DNA of 64,000 nt, taken from contig PPXM03000002.1 in the NCBI GenBank assembly GCA_003707065.3, positions 248,001 to 312,000 of the forward strand, given 5' to 3'. Below, one piece after another: positions 1 through 11,700 of the stretch. The stretch comes from Trigonopsis variabilis. Lineage: Eukaryota > Ascomycota > Trigonopsidomycetes > Trigonopsidales > Trigonopsidaceae. The notes below the pieces were generated by a model. That model was not told the origin of the DNA. It saw only the letters and a list, made by a program, of their open reading frames with translations, and did no database searches. Numbering within the stretch: position 1 is the stretch's first letter; each line of letters begins with the position of its first letter. The translations under genes and the position numbers were made by a program.

Positions 1-17
1 ACAAATCCTAAATTCAG

Positions 18-361
18 CTCGACGGCTATGGAAAGATTACTTTCCTGAGGTAAATGGCATTGTCTTTATGGTTGATGCCGCTGATAGAGAACGATTACCC
101 GAAAGCAAGGCTGAGCTGGATAGCTTACTCGCTATGGAAGCTCTTGAACATGTTCCGTTTTTGATTCTTGGAAATAAAATCGACGCTCCAGGAGCCGTCT
201 CCGAAGACGAACTAAGAGCTGCTTTGGGTATCCATGAGTCTACCGGTAAGGGCGCCAAGGTTCCTTATGATAATGTCCGCCCCTTGGAGGTCTTCATGTG
301 TTCGGTCGTTATGCGCCAAGGATACGGAGAAGGCTTCCGCTGGCTCAGTCAATATGTGTAA
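18..361 (+). CDS. SAR1: COPII small GTPase Sar1 (3' exon only)
   Basis: This is the last exon of Sar1, the GTPase that recruits Sec23/Sec24 to ER exit sites and starts COPII budding. The window opens inside an intron whose end (ctaa then ttcag) stops at base 17. The exon starts in phase 1 and reads [17 protein letters not shown], as in Sar1 just after the switch II DxxG motif. The NKID guanine-specificity motif follows, and the end [15 protein letters not shown] is the usual Sar1 C-terminus. The P-loop and switch I lie outside the window. It converges on BCS1 with 130 bp between stops. SEC23, the GAP for Sar1, lies about 37 kb away in the same window. The family call is secure; the gene is cut only by the window edge. 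Confidence 0.95.
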
Positions 362-491
362 TAGCAAGTGTCTACTAACTCGATTGAACCTTTTGTTGTA
401 ATGTGAACGTTTTCTGGAGTTTACTCAACTATGTTGTTTCCTTGCTGCAGCTGAGTCATCATAAGCGTTCACTATATTTACACATGTCATA

Positions 492-1979
492 TTACATTTC
501 TCGTAACCCCGAAAGGGCCAGGTCAGGACGACCTTTATTGAGAACAAAGAGCCCTTGAAGTTGGGCGGTCGAGAGAGGTTTACCGAGACCTGCTGCTTCA
601 TCAGCAAAGACATCAGGATCAACGACTGACGCATCTTCATGCATTTGTCCGTGAGCCAATTGTCGCGCAACCGTAGACGCCTTTGAATCGCGAACGACTG
701 CCTTTGCCGACTCCTGTTGAGCAGGCGTGCCATAGAAGCGGACAAACATCTCTTTAATTTGGTCTCTCGAGGCCCAGTCCAGTAGAAATTGAGCATCGAC
801 CCGGCCAGGACGGATCAGGGCTGGGTCCAGCCGTTCAGGATGATTGGTAGTCATGAAGATGATCCTCTCTTCGCTACTCGCCACGCCGTCAAGAGAATTC
901 AAAAGACCAGAAAACGTAACTCCTGAGGTGTAACCTTGCTCCTGGGACTGAATGCGACGAGTAGTGAATGCAGCATCGATATCTTCAAGGAGAAGGATGG
1001 AGCGGTCAGGAATATGATTCATGAGATGATTTAAGCGGTCATCAGTCAAATGCGCTTCCGCTAAATTCAGAATGCAGATGTTGTAGTCTAAATGACCCGC
1101 CAGAGCTTGGATAAAACTAGACTTTCCTGATCCAGGAGGGCCATGAAGAAGGTAGCCGCGACGATAAGGAATGCCTCTTGAATAGTACCAGGGACCGGAA
1201 TGAAGAAAGTCAATGACATCAGCAGTGATTGCTTCTTTCAATCCGGTGTCAAGCACAACGGAATCTAGCGGCCGTTTTCGGCGAGGTTGTCCAAATGGCC
1301 TCCACTCGGGCCCCCATGACGTATACAAGACGGTCTTGCCTTCTTGGGCTTTGACTGCACGCTGTCGAGCGTCGTCGAGTAATTTGGTAAACACATACCT
1401 ATCTCGGTGAAGAGTCGTCAGTTTGAGAGTTTCGAACGGGGATCCTTGGGTAAGATCCATCAACCGTCCACTTCGTTCTCTAGTCACCTTGATAATACAA
1501 TGATCATACGTGAGGAAATGAGTTCCAGGTCCAGGAACAAGAGAATATGATGCACTGGCAGAACCATTATCGTGTTGTAAGAAGGTGGTCTGGACTGACA
1601 AGTGATGAGACCGATTCAGTCGCCGAGACAAGCGGTCAATGAAGGTTGTTGGTGGCGTTGTCTGTAGTCTCGATTGCTGTTGAGCCATCCAGGCTAAAAT
1701 CCAGCCATAGGATTTATCCTTGGAAGGAATTTCAAGGTCGACGAGCATGGCCCTGTAGATGCTATCTGACACTCTAACGACTCCTTTTCTTAATGAGGCC
1801 AACACCACCCCGAGACCCATTAACCCAAATCCAGCCGCAAAGTATTCATTATGACCAAAGAGTGAAGAAATCGTCAACGGTTCAGAAGTCGAAGGTGGAG
1901 CTACCGACGAGCTGCTCGAGACATCAGGACTCAGTGACTCTTTCTCACCGCTGCCTATCGGAGGATTTGGCAACGCCAT
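492..1979 (-). CDS. BCS1: Mitochondrial AAA chaperone Bcs1
   Basis: A single exon of 495 residues. Bcs1 is an inner-membrane AAA ATPase that moves the folded Rieske iron-sulfur protein across the membrane for complex III assembly. The sequence shows a Ser-rich N-terminus, one hydrophobic segment at about residues 47-63 ([17 protein letters not shown]) followed by basic residues that act as an internal targeting signal, the Bcs1-specific domain, and an AAA module. Walker [10 protein letters not shown] is at about 280-288, Walker [12 protein letters not shown] at about 328-338, and the second region of homology has [19 protein letters not shown]. The start ATG is the first in frame and lies 26 nt after the stop of a small upstream gene on the same strand. 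Length fits the family (about 450-500). Confidence 0.96.
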   Translation of the reverse strand: MALPNPPIGSGEKESLSPDVSSSSSVAPPSTSEPLTISSLFGHNEYFAAGFGLMGLGVVLASLRKGVVRVSDSIYRAMLVDLEIPSKDKSYGWILAWMAQQQSRLQTTPPTTFIDRLSRRLNRSHHLSVQTTFLQHDNGSASASYSLVPGPGTHFLTYDHCIIKVTRERSGRLMDLTQGSPFETLKLTTLHRDRYVFTKLLDDARQRAVKAQEGKTVLYTSWGPEWRPFGQPRRKRPLDSVVLDTGLKEAITADVIDFLHSGPWYYSRGIPYRRGYLLHGPPGSGKSSFIQALAGHLDYNICILNLAEAHLTDDRLNHLMNHIPDRSILLLEDIDAAFTTRRIQSQEQGYTSGVTFSGLLNSLDGVASSEERIIFMTTNHPERLDPALIRPGRVDAQFLLDWASRDQIKEMFVRFYGTPAQQESAKAVVRDSKASTVARQLAHGQMHEDASVVDPDVFADEAAGLGKPLSTAQLQGLFVLNKGRPDLALSGLREM

Positions 1980-2005
1980 GCAGGAGTAAGTTCAAGAATT
2001 GAGGC

Positions 2006-2338
2006 TCACAGCTCCAATTGGACCAGAATGGCTAGATTAGTTAACTCACTAGGATCAGAGTAGCGCTGGATGTAACGTTCTACCTCGTCATCTGATCCGA
2101 TGTTCTCTGCTTCTAATCCTCTGCGCTCCTTTGCAGCCTAAAATCAAATGAAATCTATATCTTGTAGAAATATAGTTCTAGTCTTTGTATTGCTAGTTTT
2201 ACAGACTTTGCAATCAATGAACGAGAGACAAAGCTAAAATACTACAGCAGTTACAACAGTCAAAAGATAGTGTGGTATGCTGAAAGTTACTAGTTAGAGT
2301 CACTTGATATGCCTTTTCGTTCCCCCTAGAAGTCCCAT
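2006..2338 (-). CDS. Small conserved-looking protein of unknown function (about 65 aa, three exons)
   Basis: I do not recognise this gene. The best supported part is the last exon (2125 down to 2006). It is in frame and reads AAKERRGLEAENIGSDDEV and then a Tyr/Arg-rich tail to a TGA. A possible start ATG at 2338 gives MGLLGGTKRHI, and a short middle exon (about 31 nt) joins the two in frame if introns of about 70 and 65 nt are removed. Those introns are longer, and the first donor weaker, than is usual in this window, so the 5' structure is tentative. It is divergent from PRI2 with 111 bp between start codons. Its stop lies 26 nt before the BCS1 ATG, so its terminator and the BCS1 promoter must overlap. 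Confidence 0.4.
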
Positions 2339-2431
2339 AGTGGACTTAGTATGGAAGATTGGAGCGAAAAGTTGTATCACGTGCGTGGCAGGTTGGGAGG
2401 TGTAGCCCTGCGCGTGTTAATTACTCGGTCG

Positions 2432-2437
2432 ACGCGT
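2432..2437. promoter_or_regulatory. MCB-like site ACGCGT before PRI2
   Basis: A perfect MluI cell-cycle box ends 12 nt before the PRI2 ATG, inside GACGCGTCTC. MBF (Mbp1/Swi6) binds this motif in fungi and drives G1/S transcription. The same core precedes SMC1 and CTF8 here. Confidence 0.6.
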
Positions 2438-2449
2438 CTCTAGGTGATC

Positions 2450-3889
2450 ATGTTCCGCCAACAAGCGAAAAGAAGGATTATAAATGAAAGGAAAAACTTT
2501 GGAGTGACGCTGGATCGTCAAGTTGAATATCCGGACCGGTTGAATATGTATATTATTCCTCCTTTGAACGAGGTTACGTTGGACGAATTCGAGACGTGGG
2601 CAATCGATCGCTTGCGCGTTCTGGGAGAGATTGAATCGTGTCAATTTCGAAACAAATTACGAAAAGAAACGGAAGATATTGTTAGGCGGGTTCTGCAGGA
2701 GCGGATACCCTTGTCATCCAATAATGGTGGTAGTCCTCAGAGCAGGGACGCTGAACGAAAGAAAGACCATTACTCGCATTTTATCTTGCGACTAGCCTTT
2801 TGCAGGTCGGAAGAGTTACGGCAACGGTTTATTAGGGCGGAGACGTTTCTATTTCGCTTACGATTCGCGTCTGATGATTCTCGAGACCGCCAAGAGTTCA
2901 TTAATAAGTTGGACATGGACTGGACCCTGGTGAGCGAGGAAGAAAGACAAGAGCTGATGACTGATCTGGTGGCTGCTACGGGGAAGGGAAACGAGATGTT
3001 TTTTAAGGTGCCGTTTGAGCGAGTTTTGGATCTTGTCGAGCAACGCAAGGTTTTTCTCAAGCAAGGGCTAGCCTATGTTCCCGTATCTCAACAGGAATCG
3101 TTGGTGGTTGCAGAATTCGAAAGAAAACTAGCCCTAGCTCTGGATATAACTGCTCGAGCGCTGCCTCGTTTGGATGAAGACGACCGTCTCGTCCCCATTC
3201 TGAATCATCTGTCTCAAGGGTTCTCTGCGTGTGAGTATGTATCAGATTCTAAAGTCGTCACTGGCGAATTGAAAGCTTCTCAGGTTGATTCCATGACCAG
3301 GCACTTTCCGTTGTGCATGAGGAATCTCCAGTCGGCGTTGAATCGAGATCATCACCTTAAATACCGCGGTCGAATTCAGTATGGTCTATTCTTGAAAGGT
3401 ATCGGCTTGGGGGTTGAAGAGGCCATGGTCTACTGGAGGAAAGCCTTCTCCAAGTTCAGCGATGAGGCCTTCAACAAAGAATACCGTTATGGCATCCGAT
3501 ACAATTACGGGCTAGAAGGATCCAGGAAGAACTTCCAACCTATGTCTTGCCAGCGCATCTTATCAGAGTCACTGCCGGGCCCTGGTGAAAATCATGGATG
3601 CCCTTACCGGCAGTTTAGCATAAACAATTTAGTCACAGCCCTCAGTGCAATGGGCGTTAATGACGAGTCAGTTCTGGGTCAGATCAAGGCAGATGTTAAG
3701 GATAAGCACTATCACGTGGCTTGTACCCGAGTCTTTGAATACACTCACGCCGAGCAGATTCGAACATCGCATAATCCTGCCTTGACCGAAGGAACTATCA
3801 TTCATCCCAACCAATACTACGAGCGCTCCATCCAACTGGAAACTGAGGCTGAGACACCGAACCAAGAGCAGTCAAGACAAGGAAATTAG
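2450..3889 (+). CDS. PRI2: DNA primase large subunit
   Basis: A single exon of 479 residues. Pri2 is the iron-sulfur subunit of the Pol alpha-primase complex and is needed to make RNA primers in S phase. The N-terminus MFRQQAKRRIINERKNFG and the PDRLNMYIIPP segment match the helical domain. The four 4Fe-4S cysteines are visible in the expected contexts at about residues 289 (FPLCM), 366 (MSCQRI), 383 (HGCPYR) and 424 (VACTRVFE). The ATG at 2450 is preferred over an in-frame GTG six bases earlier because the host is eukaryotic. The start lies only 12 nt from an ACGCGT box. The C-terminus ends in an acidic Gln-rich tail. No intron or frame break is seen. Confidence 0.96.
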   Translation: MFRQQAKRRIINERKNFGVTLDRQVEYPDRLNMYIIPPLNEVTLDEFETWAIDRLRVLGEIESCQFRNKLRKETEDIVRRVLQERIPLSSNNGGSPQSRDAERKKDHYSHFILRLAFCRSEELRQRFIRAETFLFRLRFASDDSRDRQEFINKLDMDWTLVSEEERQELMTDLVAATGKGNEMFFKVPFERVLDLVEQRKVFLKQGLAYVPVSQQESLVVAEFERKLALALDITARALPRLDEDDRLVPILNHLSQGFSACEYVSDSKVVTGELKASQVDSMTRHFPLCMRNLQSALNRDHHLKYRGRIQYGLFLKGIGLGVEEAMVYWRKAFSKFSDEAFNKEYRYGIRYNYGLEGSRKNFQPMSCQRILSESLPGPGENHGCPYRQFSINNLVTALSAMGVNDESVLGQIKADVKDKHYHVACTRVFEYTHAEQIRTSHNPALTEGTIIHPNQYYERSIQLETEAETPNQEQSRQGN

Positions 3890-4390
3890 AAGCATTGCTG
3901 CTTTCCACCTGATAAAAAATGAACATGAGCCTAAATGCAAGGCAAAGTTGATCAAATGATGTCCTCAACCCGGTTTATACCCCAGTCCAGTCTTGTCTTG
4001 AATCTTGCTAGTGGCTGTTTCGTTCAAGATTGAGCAGGTCCCTTCACTACATTCGCATTCCTTTGTCTTAGCTGTCTCAAACCAGCGAAAATACCCTAGA
4101 TAAAAGGGCATCAGAATCATACTCTAGTCTACATCGCCGAAACAGAACTGATATCTCGCTTCCCATTTCCGCTGACTCGTCCTACTTGTACATTATAGAT
4201 TTGTATCTTGATTAGTAAAATCGTAAGTCTTTTTTCGTTAGACCTCTTGCTCCTGTTATTGTCTTTGACGGTGATTCCGGGGACGTGTCAACCTCAGCAT
4301 TGTCGCTCGCGCGACTGTGTCAACCCCAGCAACCACAGCACTCTCATTTCAAGACCTGCTGGTGCGTGCGTGTACACCAACAAGCAAGAG
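3890..4390. other. PDE2 leader and promoter
   Basis: About 500 nt between PRI2 and the likely PDE2 start. A donor-like GTAAGT at 4223 and an acceptor-like CAACCTCAG near 4295 suggest a 5' UTR intron. There is no ATG between about 3960 and 4391. I see no other gene. Confidence 0.4.
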
Positions 4391-6471
4391 ATGCCTCACG
4401 GGGATAATCTCGTGGCCATCTACCTCGGCTCTAAGCCTGCTGATGATCCTCTTTTTGTCGAAAACTCTGCTGTTCTTGCTAGATGGTTTTCCAAAGGTAA
4501 GCTCTGCACGCTCGAGACAAGAGCATGAATGATAAGAGCCATGACAGCGTACTCGACTGATGCAACATGAATATCTGGACATTTGTGCTGCTCTAGTGCA
4601 AACGTCAGTGGTAACTCGTCTTTTTGTCTGAACTGCGGGCAGATGTGCTATGGTTCTAAGCCCTGCCCTCCCCGGGCCATGCCCGCTGCTCTACTATCAT
4701 GGTCTCTTTCTGAGATATATCTGATGCAATTCCATGTACTAACTTTTTAGTATGTCCCCTTGACATAAAAGAATCTCCCGAAGCCTTGATTCGGCAATTA
4801 GTTCAGTCCTCTCCCGAATGTAAATGTGTCATTATTCTGGAAGCTAGTGTGAACGATGAGCCGAGTATAAATGGTGAGAATACGTCCGTCATATCGCGTT
4901 TATTACAAAAATTCATCACTTTTCCTTTAGCTTTATTGGTTGTTCCTGTTGTTCTATTGTCTGGTCACGGTTCTTTAACTCCCAAATCTTCTGAATACTG
5001 GACTCAACTAGGAGCTCAACTCGTCATTGGACCTAATATTGACAATAGCACTGCTTGTGCCATGAGTTGTCTTGGCCAAAGACTGTCATGTCGTCTATCG
5101 GGCCTGGCTCGATGTCACTCCACCAAACCGGGGAATTCTGATTTGGAGCCGGTGGACTCTTACCCCAGCCCTGACATCGTCGAAGAATTGGGTCTGACAC
5201 CCCGTCTCTGGGGCTTCAATCGATCATCAACCATGGCTGACCAGCTCTTCTGCGGACTCTTATTCGATCAATGCTTATCTATTATAAATAGTCCCTCTCC
5301 TGAAAATCTTATCCGTTACGATCCTGACAATATTGCTCCAGAGAGGCAGCTAGCTCTTCGGCAACTCATTGGAAGTCGCGATTTCGAGATCTGGGATCTC
5401 AGCCTCGATGAGTTGCTCTGGTGCGCCTTTGTAATGTTTTCTCATGCTCTTACTCACCCTGATTTAAAGGCTTTCATTATTTCCGATGATTATTTATGGA
5501 CCTTCCTCTCCATCCTACGTTCGGCTTACAGCACCCAGAATTATTATCACAACTTTAGACACGCCGTTGATGTCGTCCAATCGATCTTTCTCTTTCTTCT
5601 TGCTATGAAAGCTCTTCCTTCGTTTCCTTTTTATACCCCTTTTGTGTCTCAAGTCCCGGCTTCTGCCGAATCTCAACCTGACACCCGGAATGCCATTTCT
5701 CAGCTTTTGACTCCCAGAGATGTCTTTGGCCTTCTCTTGGCAGCGCTAGGTCACGATACCGGCCACCCTGGAGTGAGCAATGTCTTCTTGCAAACCTATG
5801 AAGCGCCTATTGCTCAACTGTACAATAATCACTCCGTCCTCGAATCCTTCCATGCGGCTGCCTATAGTCAAGTCTTGGGAATGTTTTGGCCGTTATCGCG
5901 AGACAACCAACTCCGAGAAATCATCAATGAATCGATCCTTGCTACCGATATGGCAGTCCACTTCGATTTCATCAGTAAACTGGAAGCGGTTCAGAAAATG
6001 GTCGATACGTCTTCTGTTCCCGCTTCCGGTCGGGAGAATTTCCATGTCAGGAGATTAATATGTCAAGTGCTTATGAAATGTGCCGACATCTCCAATGTCA
6101 CCCGATCTGTTCTCATTTCAACCTATTGGGGCGACTCTTTGACGTTAGAAATAGCTCGAATGACTGTTGAAGCAGGGATATTGGCGCCTGATCAACATCC
6201 AAAAGCTAACCAGGAGTTGGAACATCTGCTGGCTGTACTAGAGATAAGTCCAGAGGAGCAGAAACTGGACCCTGTCAATCAGCTAGGTCGACCCAGATCC
6301 AGATCTCTAGAAGAGGAACTGCGACTGGCAAAGTCCCAGCTTTTTTTCATCAATACGTTTGCGCAGCCGTTGTTTCATCTGGTGGCTAGAGTGATACCAG
6401 AGCTAGCATTTACAGCGGAACGGGTTGAATCTAATCGGCGGTATTGGTTGGAGGTGATCAATAGGAATTAG
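4391..6471 (+). CDS. PDE2: High-affinity cyclic nucleotide phosphodiesterase (Pde2 class)
   Basis: Two exons, 4391-4496 and 4751-6471, about 608 residues. The enzyme hydrolyses cAMP to AMP and damps PKA signalling. The PDEase I catalytic domain fills the C-terminal half. Metal-site motifs are HNFRHAVDV (about residue 302), HDTGHPGVSN (about 370) and the conserved Asp in MKCADISNV (about 478). The upstream segment SLDELLWCAF is shared with yeast Pde2. The N-terminal part (about 35-150) has beta/alpha character with a hydrophobic LALLVVPVVLL strand, but I cannot assign a domain. The intron of 254 nt is unusually long for this window and ends with TACTAACTTTTTAG. The start is uncertain: 4391 is the first in-frame ATG. 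It converges on VTS1 (74 bp). Confidence 0.9.
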
Positions 6472-6545
6472 GCTTGTGCATTAATGGCGTTTACTGGGAT
6501 CTATGTGTCGTAGGCTAAAAACTAACATATTACATACATGTGGAG

Positions 6546-7904
6546 TTAATCAAGTCGGCCTGCCGCCTGTGCCTCCAGGATCTGTTCAAAGACCTTGAGC
6601 ATTTTGCGTCTAGCGCCCAGCGCATTCACCCCGCGGGCCTCAAGCCCCGCGTCATCTAGACGAACCATATCGTGCCAGTCCATATCTTTAAGCATATCTG
6701 TATACTTGTGTAGTCGCTGGCTGCGAAGCCATGCTGGAATGTCAGCAAGCAGCCCTGGGTCGGTGGGATCGTCGTACGGCGGACGAGGGGTCCTAGCAGG
6801 ACTATTGACACGACTGCCTTGTGAGGAAGTAGCAGAGACTGTTCGAGAATGACGCGAAGGTTGGAGGGGAGTAGCTGAAGGAGGTCGAGGAGAAGAACGA
6901 GTGGCCAGGGGAGAGGAGGCATAGGCCTTCACATCATGGCTGTCAGGTTTATCCCGGCGGCGGAATTTCGAGACGTCCTGGTCTAGAATAACAGGAGAGT
7001 GATTAGAAGGGCTTCCGCAGGCAGTGGACAAAGCTGCCAGTTTATAAGCAGCTGCATTGGCCAGCAGATCATTCTTTGGGGATCCCGGCGGCGGATTGAC
7101 CAGCGGAGTACCCATAAGACTGGCCCAGCTGGGGTTTGGGGCCGGAGAAGTGTTCTTTCCTATAGGGGGGATTGGATGGTGACTAACAGGATGGACCACG
7201 GCGTCATCAGAGGCTGCTGCTGATTCGTGACGAGGGAAGTTTGCCTTTGCTGGAGAAATCGCACTAATCAAAGGAGAAGGCTGCTGCCAGCCGATGTCGG
7301 CCGATCTGGGGCGAGCAATGTCAGGTAGAGGGGTATCCCAAGGAGAAGGGCCCGGGGTTCTATCTCTGGTCGAGTCAAAAGGAGACGGTGAAGCAAGAGG
7401 ACGTAAAGAAAGTCTCCCTCCAGCAGAAAGAGGGACTCTATCAGGGGATGGAAACGGAGCAAACGCTCTCCGGGCGAACAAAGGTTCGCGAGAGCGAAGG
7501 AAAGACAAATGATTCGATCTTGACGAAGGATGAGACGAATGGACCTCACTAGTAGGAGACAAAGCCGCAGACACAGGGTCCATTTTCGAAAGTTGCTGTA
7601 GAACGGCCGAGAAGAAGCGGATCTGAACCGGGCCGGCGTGTTGAATTAAAGCGTATAAAGCGGCAGTTTGTTCGGCCTGAGAAAGAGATAAAAACCATGA
7701 CTCTAATGATTTTATATCTGCTTTGAACGGTTCATCCAACCGCGCGGCCGCCATGTCCTCCAGCGTCGACTGATACTCGTCCAAGTCTGCCAGCCATTGC
7801 TGAGTGCTCGAGGGAGCAAATTCTGGTTTGGGATCCGGAGGACGCGAATCCAAATCAGCCGAAATATGGGTCTGATGGCCTCGGTGAAGGGAATTAGAAG
7901 CCAT
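6546..7904 (-). CDS. VTS1: SAM-domain RNA-binding protein Vts1/Smaug
   Basis: A single exon of 452 residues. Vts1 binds stem-loops carrying the Smaug recognition element through its SAM domain and recruits Ccr4-Not for mRNA deadenylation. The C-terminal SAM domain spans about 383-448 (DIPAWLRSQRLHKYTDML to RRKMLKVFEQIL) and includes the Lys/Arg-rich face that contacts RNA. An N-terminal helical domain (about 35-110, starting WLADLDEYQSTLEDM) matches the conserved Vts1 N-terminus. Between them is a long Ser/Pro-rich disordered region. A longer reading frame begins at a GTG 19 codons upstream, but the ATG at 7904 is the sensible eukaryotic start. Confidence 0.93.
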   Translation of the reverse strand: MASNSLHRGHQTHISADLDSRPPDPKPEFAPSSTQQWLADLDEYQSTLEDMAAARLDEPFKADIKSLESWFLSLSQAEQTAALYALIQHAGPVQIRFFSAVLQQLSKMDPVSAALSPTSEVHSSHPSSRSNHLSFLRSREPLFARRAFAPFPSPDRVPLSAGGRLSLRPLASPSPFDSTRDRTPGPSPWDTPLPDIARPRSADIGWQQPSPLISAISPAKANFPRHESAAASDDAVVHPVSHHPIPPIGKNTSPAPNPSWASLMGTPLVNPPPGSPKNDLLANAAAYKLAALSTACGSPSNHSPVILDQDVSKFRRRDKPDSHDVKAYASSPLATRSSPRPPSATPLQPSRHSRTVSATSSQGSRVNSPARTPRPPYDDPTDPGLLADIPAWLRSQRLHKYTDMLKDMDWHDMVRLDDAGLEARGVNALGARRKMLKVFEQILEAQAAGRLD

Positions 7905-8771
7905 TATGGTGGCGGCCAAGAAGTGCTGTGCTGTGGTGCAGGGGACAGCTGGTAACGGCACCGCTTTACGTTGAATAGAAGGGCAGGGGCTCCCATATTT
8001 TGCTGCCTACGCGTCCTCCTCTGGCACTGGCATGCTGATTTGTAGATCTTGACGAGTCTGCTGAGTATCTATATGTAGAAGGGAATTGTTGTGTTAATGT
8101 GGAAATGTCTGAGGTCATGCTGTTGGCGGAATGACAAGATCAGTAGACTAGAAAGCGTCCTAATTGGACAAGAGCCGACTCTAGAGTCTATGATATTACA
8201 ATAAAAGAGAATTTATGGTGGATAACTCGGGTAGAACTGAGAGACAGTCCGTAGATCTCGTTACTGGTCCTGTTCTCATCCGATATTCCATCTTTGGTGA
8301 AGCGATAAGTTTTATTTATAGAGGATGCAATAAAACAGTATATCTACATTGTATGTGACGATCTCAGTGATCCATATAAAACCTATATCTATTGTTTTCG
8401 GCCGGGTCGTTCGTAGTATGGACGACAGTGAAGGAGTACGCACGACGTCTTATAGAGTTTATAGAATTACTACATAGGAAAATATGTTTAAAAGAAATAT
8501 AGAGGGGAGGTGGCAATTTGTTCAAATGGCTCGGGAATGGTCCAACAAATTACTGATTAAAGCAATTGGGATGTAGACAGACAAAATTGACCAAAAATTT
8601 CGATGCCAGCACAGATAAAAGAGCTTTAGATATGAATAAAAGAACCAGTTTTGATATAATTTTTTCACGTTTTAACTTGAGTCCATTTACATAGCAATAC
8701 TATCATGTATTCGTTCCTTCCAGCCGTGATAGCTTCTCAAACGGGTAACGGTTCATATATCCCAATGAACG
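7905..8771. other. Divergent VTS1/TFC4 intergenic region
   Basis: About 870 nt, AT-rich in its right half, with no convincing coding exon, tRNA or repeat. It holds an ACGCGT at 8009-8014, about 105 nt upstream of VTS1. Confidence 0.5.
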
Positions 8772-11700
8772 ATGGCATGGAGTGAGGAGGAAAGAGAAAG
8801 TCAAGACTACAATGAGATGGAGGACTCTGAAGGGGAAGAATATATAGATGATGAAGAAGATATTGAAGATCTTGATTTAGGCGAGGATTACCCAGACGAA
8901 GACTACGCGGGCGAGGAAGAAGTCGACGAGGTTGACGAGTATGGCAGTGAAGACGAGGCCGAAGATGATGAAGAACAGATTGAGGAAGCGTTCAAGGAAT
9001 TCTTCGGGGACAACAAGAGACGAGAGAACCATCAAATAGCCGGATTACCTGCTGCCATTCCTGAGAAGCGCACGTCGAGAGGACGAGTAGCTCGGGCTGA
9101 TATGGAGCCAAGTGATCATGTCAAAGCCTTACTGGGCGAAGCCAATCAGTTTTTTGCTATGAATAAACTGGACGAAGCAGAAGAGAAATTGGCTGAAGCC
9201 ATTCGAATTGACAATCACGTCGCAGCAGCATGGAGGACCTTGGGAGAAGTCCACAACGCCAGAGGAGATAAAGTGCGGTGTGTGCTGGCATGGATAGCCG
9301 CTGGGCATTTGAAACCTCGAGATCATGAGAATTGGGTTATTTGTGGTAGACTAAGTGCGGAGATTGGGTTGGTTAATCAGGCTCTGTACTGTTATAATCG
9401 GGCCATCATGGCAGACCCAACCGACGTTGAGACATTGTATGAGCGCGCTTATCTACTGGCTGATATACGCGAATATGGACGAAGTCTTCAGGCATTTCGA
9501 AAGCTCCATTCGATTGTGGGCAATCATCCTGAGATTATCCGAGAAATGGCTGTTCTTTATAATGAAACCAAGCAACCACGACAGGCTATTCAGTTATATG
9601 AAGGGGTTTTGGCAGAAGCTCAAGCCAAAGATAAAGAAGAGACGGACTTATCTCTTCAGGACCGGCTGAATCTTCGTCAAGAGAATTTCGGATACTCTTC
9701 AGTTAATATCCTCGCCGAGTTGTATTCTTCACTGGAGGAATACTCTAAAGCGATCAAGGTTATCAGAAGCCTTTGTCGGTGGATCCAAGGACGAGAAACC
9801 CAGACTTTCTGGGACTCGGCTGAAAGAGACTCTGAATATGATTCCAGACGAATATACGATCAGCCATCTTCCGCTCCCCAATCTGCTTCTTCGTTTCCTC
9901 CCGAATCTTACAGTCTGCCCATGGATCTCCGCGTGAAATTAGGTCTCTATCGACTTAAACTAAGAGATAGAGATGAGGCGATCGTTCACGCAGGCTTTCT
10001 TTTGGGAGCTCCGGCATCCGACTTTCCTGATCTCTACCTTTCATTAGGGAAAGCCTTCTTGGAGGCTCATGACTACCAGACAGCCCTTCAACTCTTGGAC
10101 GTGTTATCGCAGTCGGTCCAATATACCGATCCAGACTTAACTTTTCATTTAGGATTATGCTACCGAGCATTAGGAGATTTAAAAGCGGCCGAAGAGGCTT
10201 TCAGCTGGGTCGCAGACAACGCAAGGCAAGATCTTCACGGAGACTTGGATTTACAAGCGCGGACGGAGTTGGGAGAGATCTTGAGTCAACAGGGACGACG
10301 ATCAGAAGCGCTGGCTTTAGTAAATGAGGCTGTTGAATTGTCTTTACAGCGTGAGCAGGCACAAGAAGAAAAGCGGGTTCAGGAAGAGCAAGATCTGCCA
10401 AGTTTTATCCCCAATACTGCATCCCGCAGAAGACGGCGAACGACAGCACCTGTGGTGTCTAAAGCTAAGCAATTAGAAAAGGAGTTGGCCAAGGCTAATG
10501 CAAGAGAGGTTAATTTACGTGCCGCTCATGCTAAAGAACTCGAAAAAGCGGAAGCTCAAGCTCTACGGCGAGCTCAGAAAGACGCTGGCCCAAGCTCTGA
10601 ATTCCCTTCGGTGGATCAAGAGGCATCTACTATTGTTGAAAAGCACATGATTGTGCTCCAGGACAACGAGCAAGGCTGGAAAGCCGGAGATGAAGTCTCG
10701 GTTTCCAATTGGATGCGTTCTGCTGCCGCCTTGGTGGAAATATTCACGACACACTGGTCGGGTAGACACCAGCATGCACACAGAAGAGCAATTAGTGAGA
10801 AACTGCAGGGTCTGGCTGTGCGCCTACAGCAAGATATGGACAATCCTCAACAAGTGCCCATGACATTTAGGGGATTAGGTTATAATATTTGGTATGAGAT
10901 ATTCATGAAGTACTCACTAGGACTTTGTCGTCAAAAGGATTATCAGGATGCATGGGCGGTGCTACAGAGCGCCATGGGTAGTAATATTTTCAAGAACAAG
11001 GCTTGGGAGGTCATTGGATGGAAAGTCCAACTGGCTATATCCATTCAAAGCAAAGATTACGAACGAGCGGCTGAGGTTTTGCGACTTCTCCAACGACAGT
11101 TCAGATTGACATCTGACAGCTTCAGACTAATGTATGGGGCGCTACCGTCTGGCTTAGATGCCGTGAATCAGTTTTCCCACGATAGTAACCAAAAGTTCCT
11201 CTTGCGTCAGATCAAGAGTATCGATGAGAAGGTCCAAGGTCATGAAGTCACCGGGGCTGCGCGAGCTAGCATTGAAGCGACACCAGAGATTCGAGGATAT
11301 GATCCAGTGTTACTAACGAGTTACGCTCATCTATTGGCTATTAGCAATAGTCAAATAGGATGTCAGGCCTATTTGGAGAGAGCACTAGAAGTCACAGATA
11401 AGGATCCGGTGATTGTCTTGTCTATGGCTATTACGAACTTCCATCGTGCATTTCAACGGTTGACTGTAAATCGACACCATCTAGTTTTGGAGGGTCTGGC
11501 AAGTCTCATGAAATACTATGATATGAGGTATTGGGCCAGACCGAAGCCATTCTTACCAGTTGATGAAGAGATACCTGACTTGTCAGGCCCCGAGTTGTAT
11601 GAAGCCCAAGAAGCTGACTATAATGTGGGTCGAGCTTATCATATGATCGGTAGGTCCGCTTTTCTCATCTTTAGCTAACTCCAGGTCTGCCAACTTACGC

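Noticed and set aside
2444-2450. GTG and TTG starts that extend several frames (PRI2, VTS1, MFS, LRP1, RIM13)
   Set aside because: The genome is eukaryotic; an in-frame ATG, or a short upstream exon in RIM13, gives a better family N-terminus.
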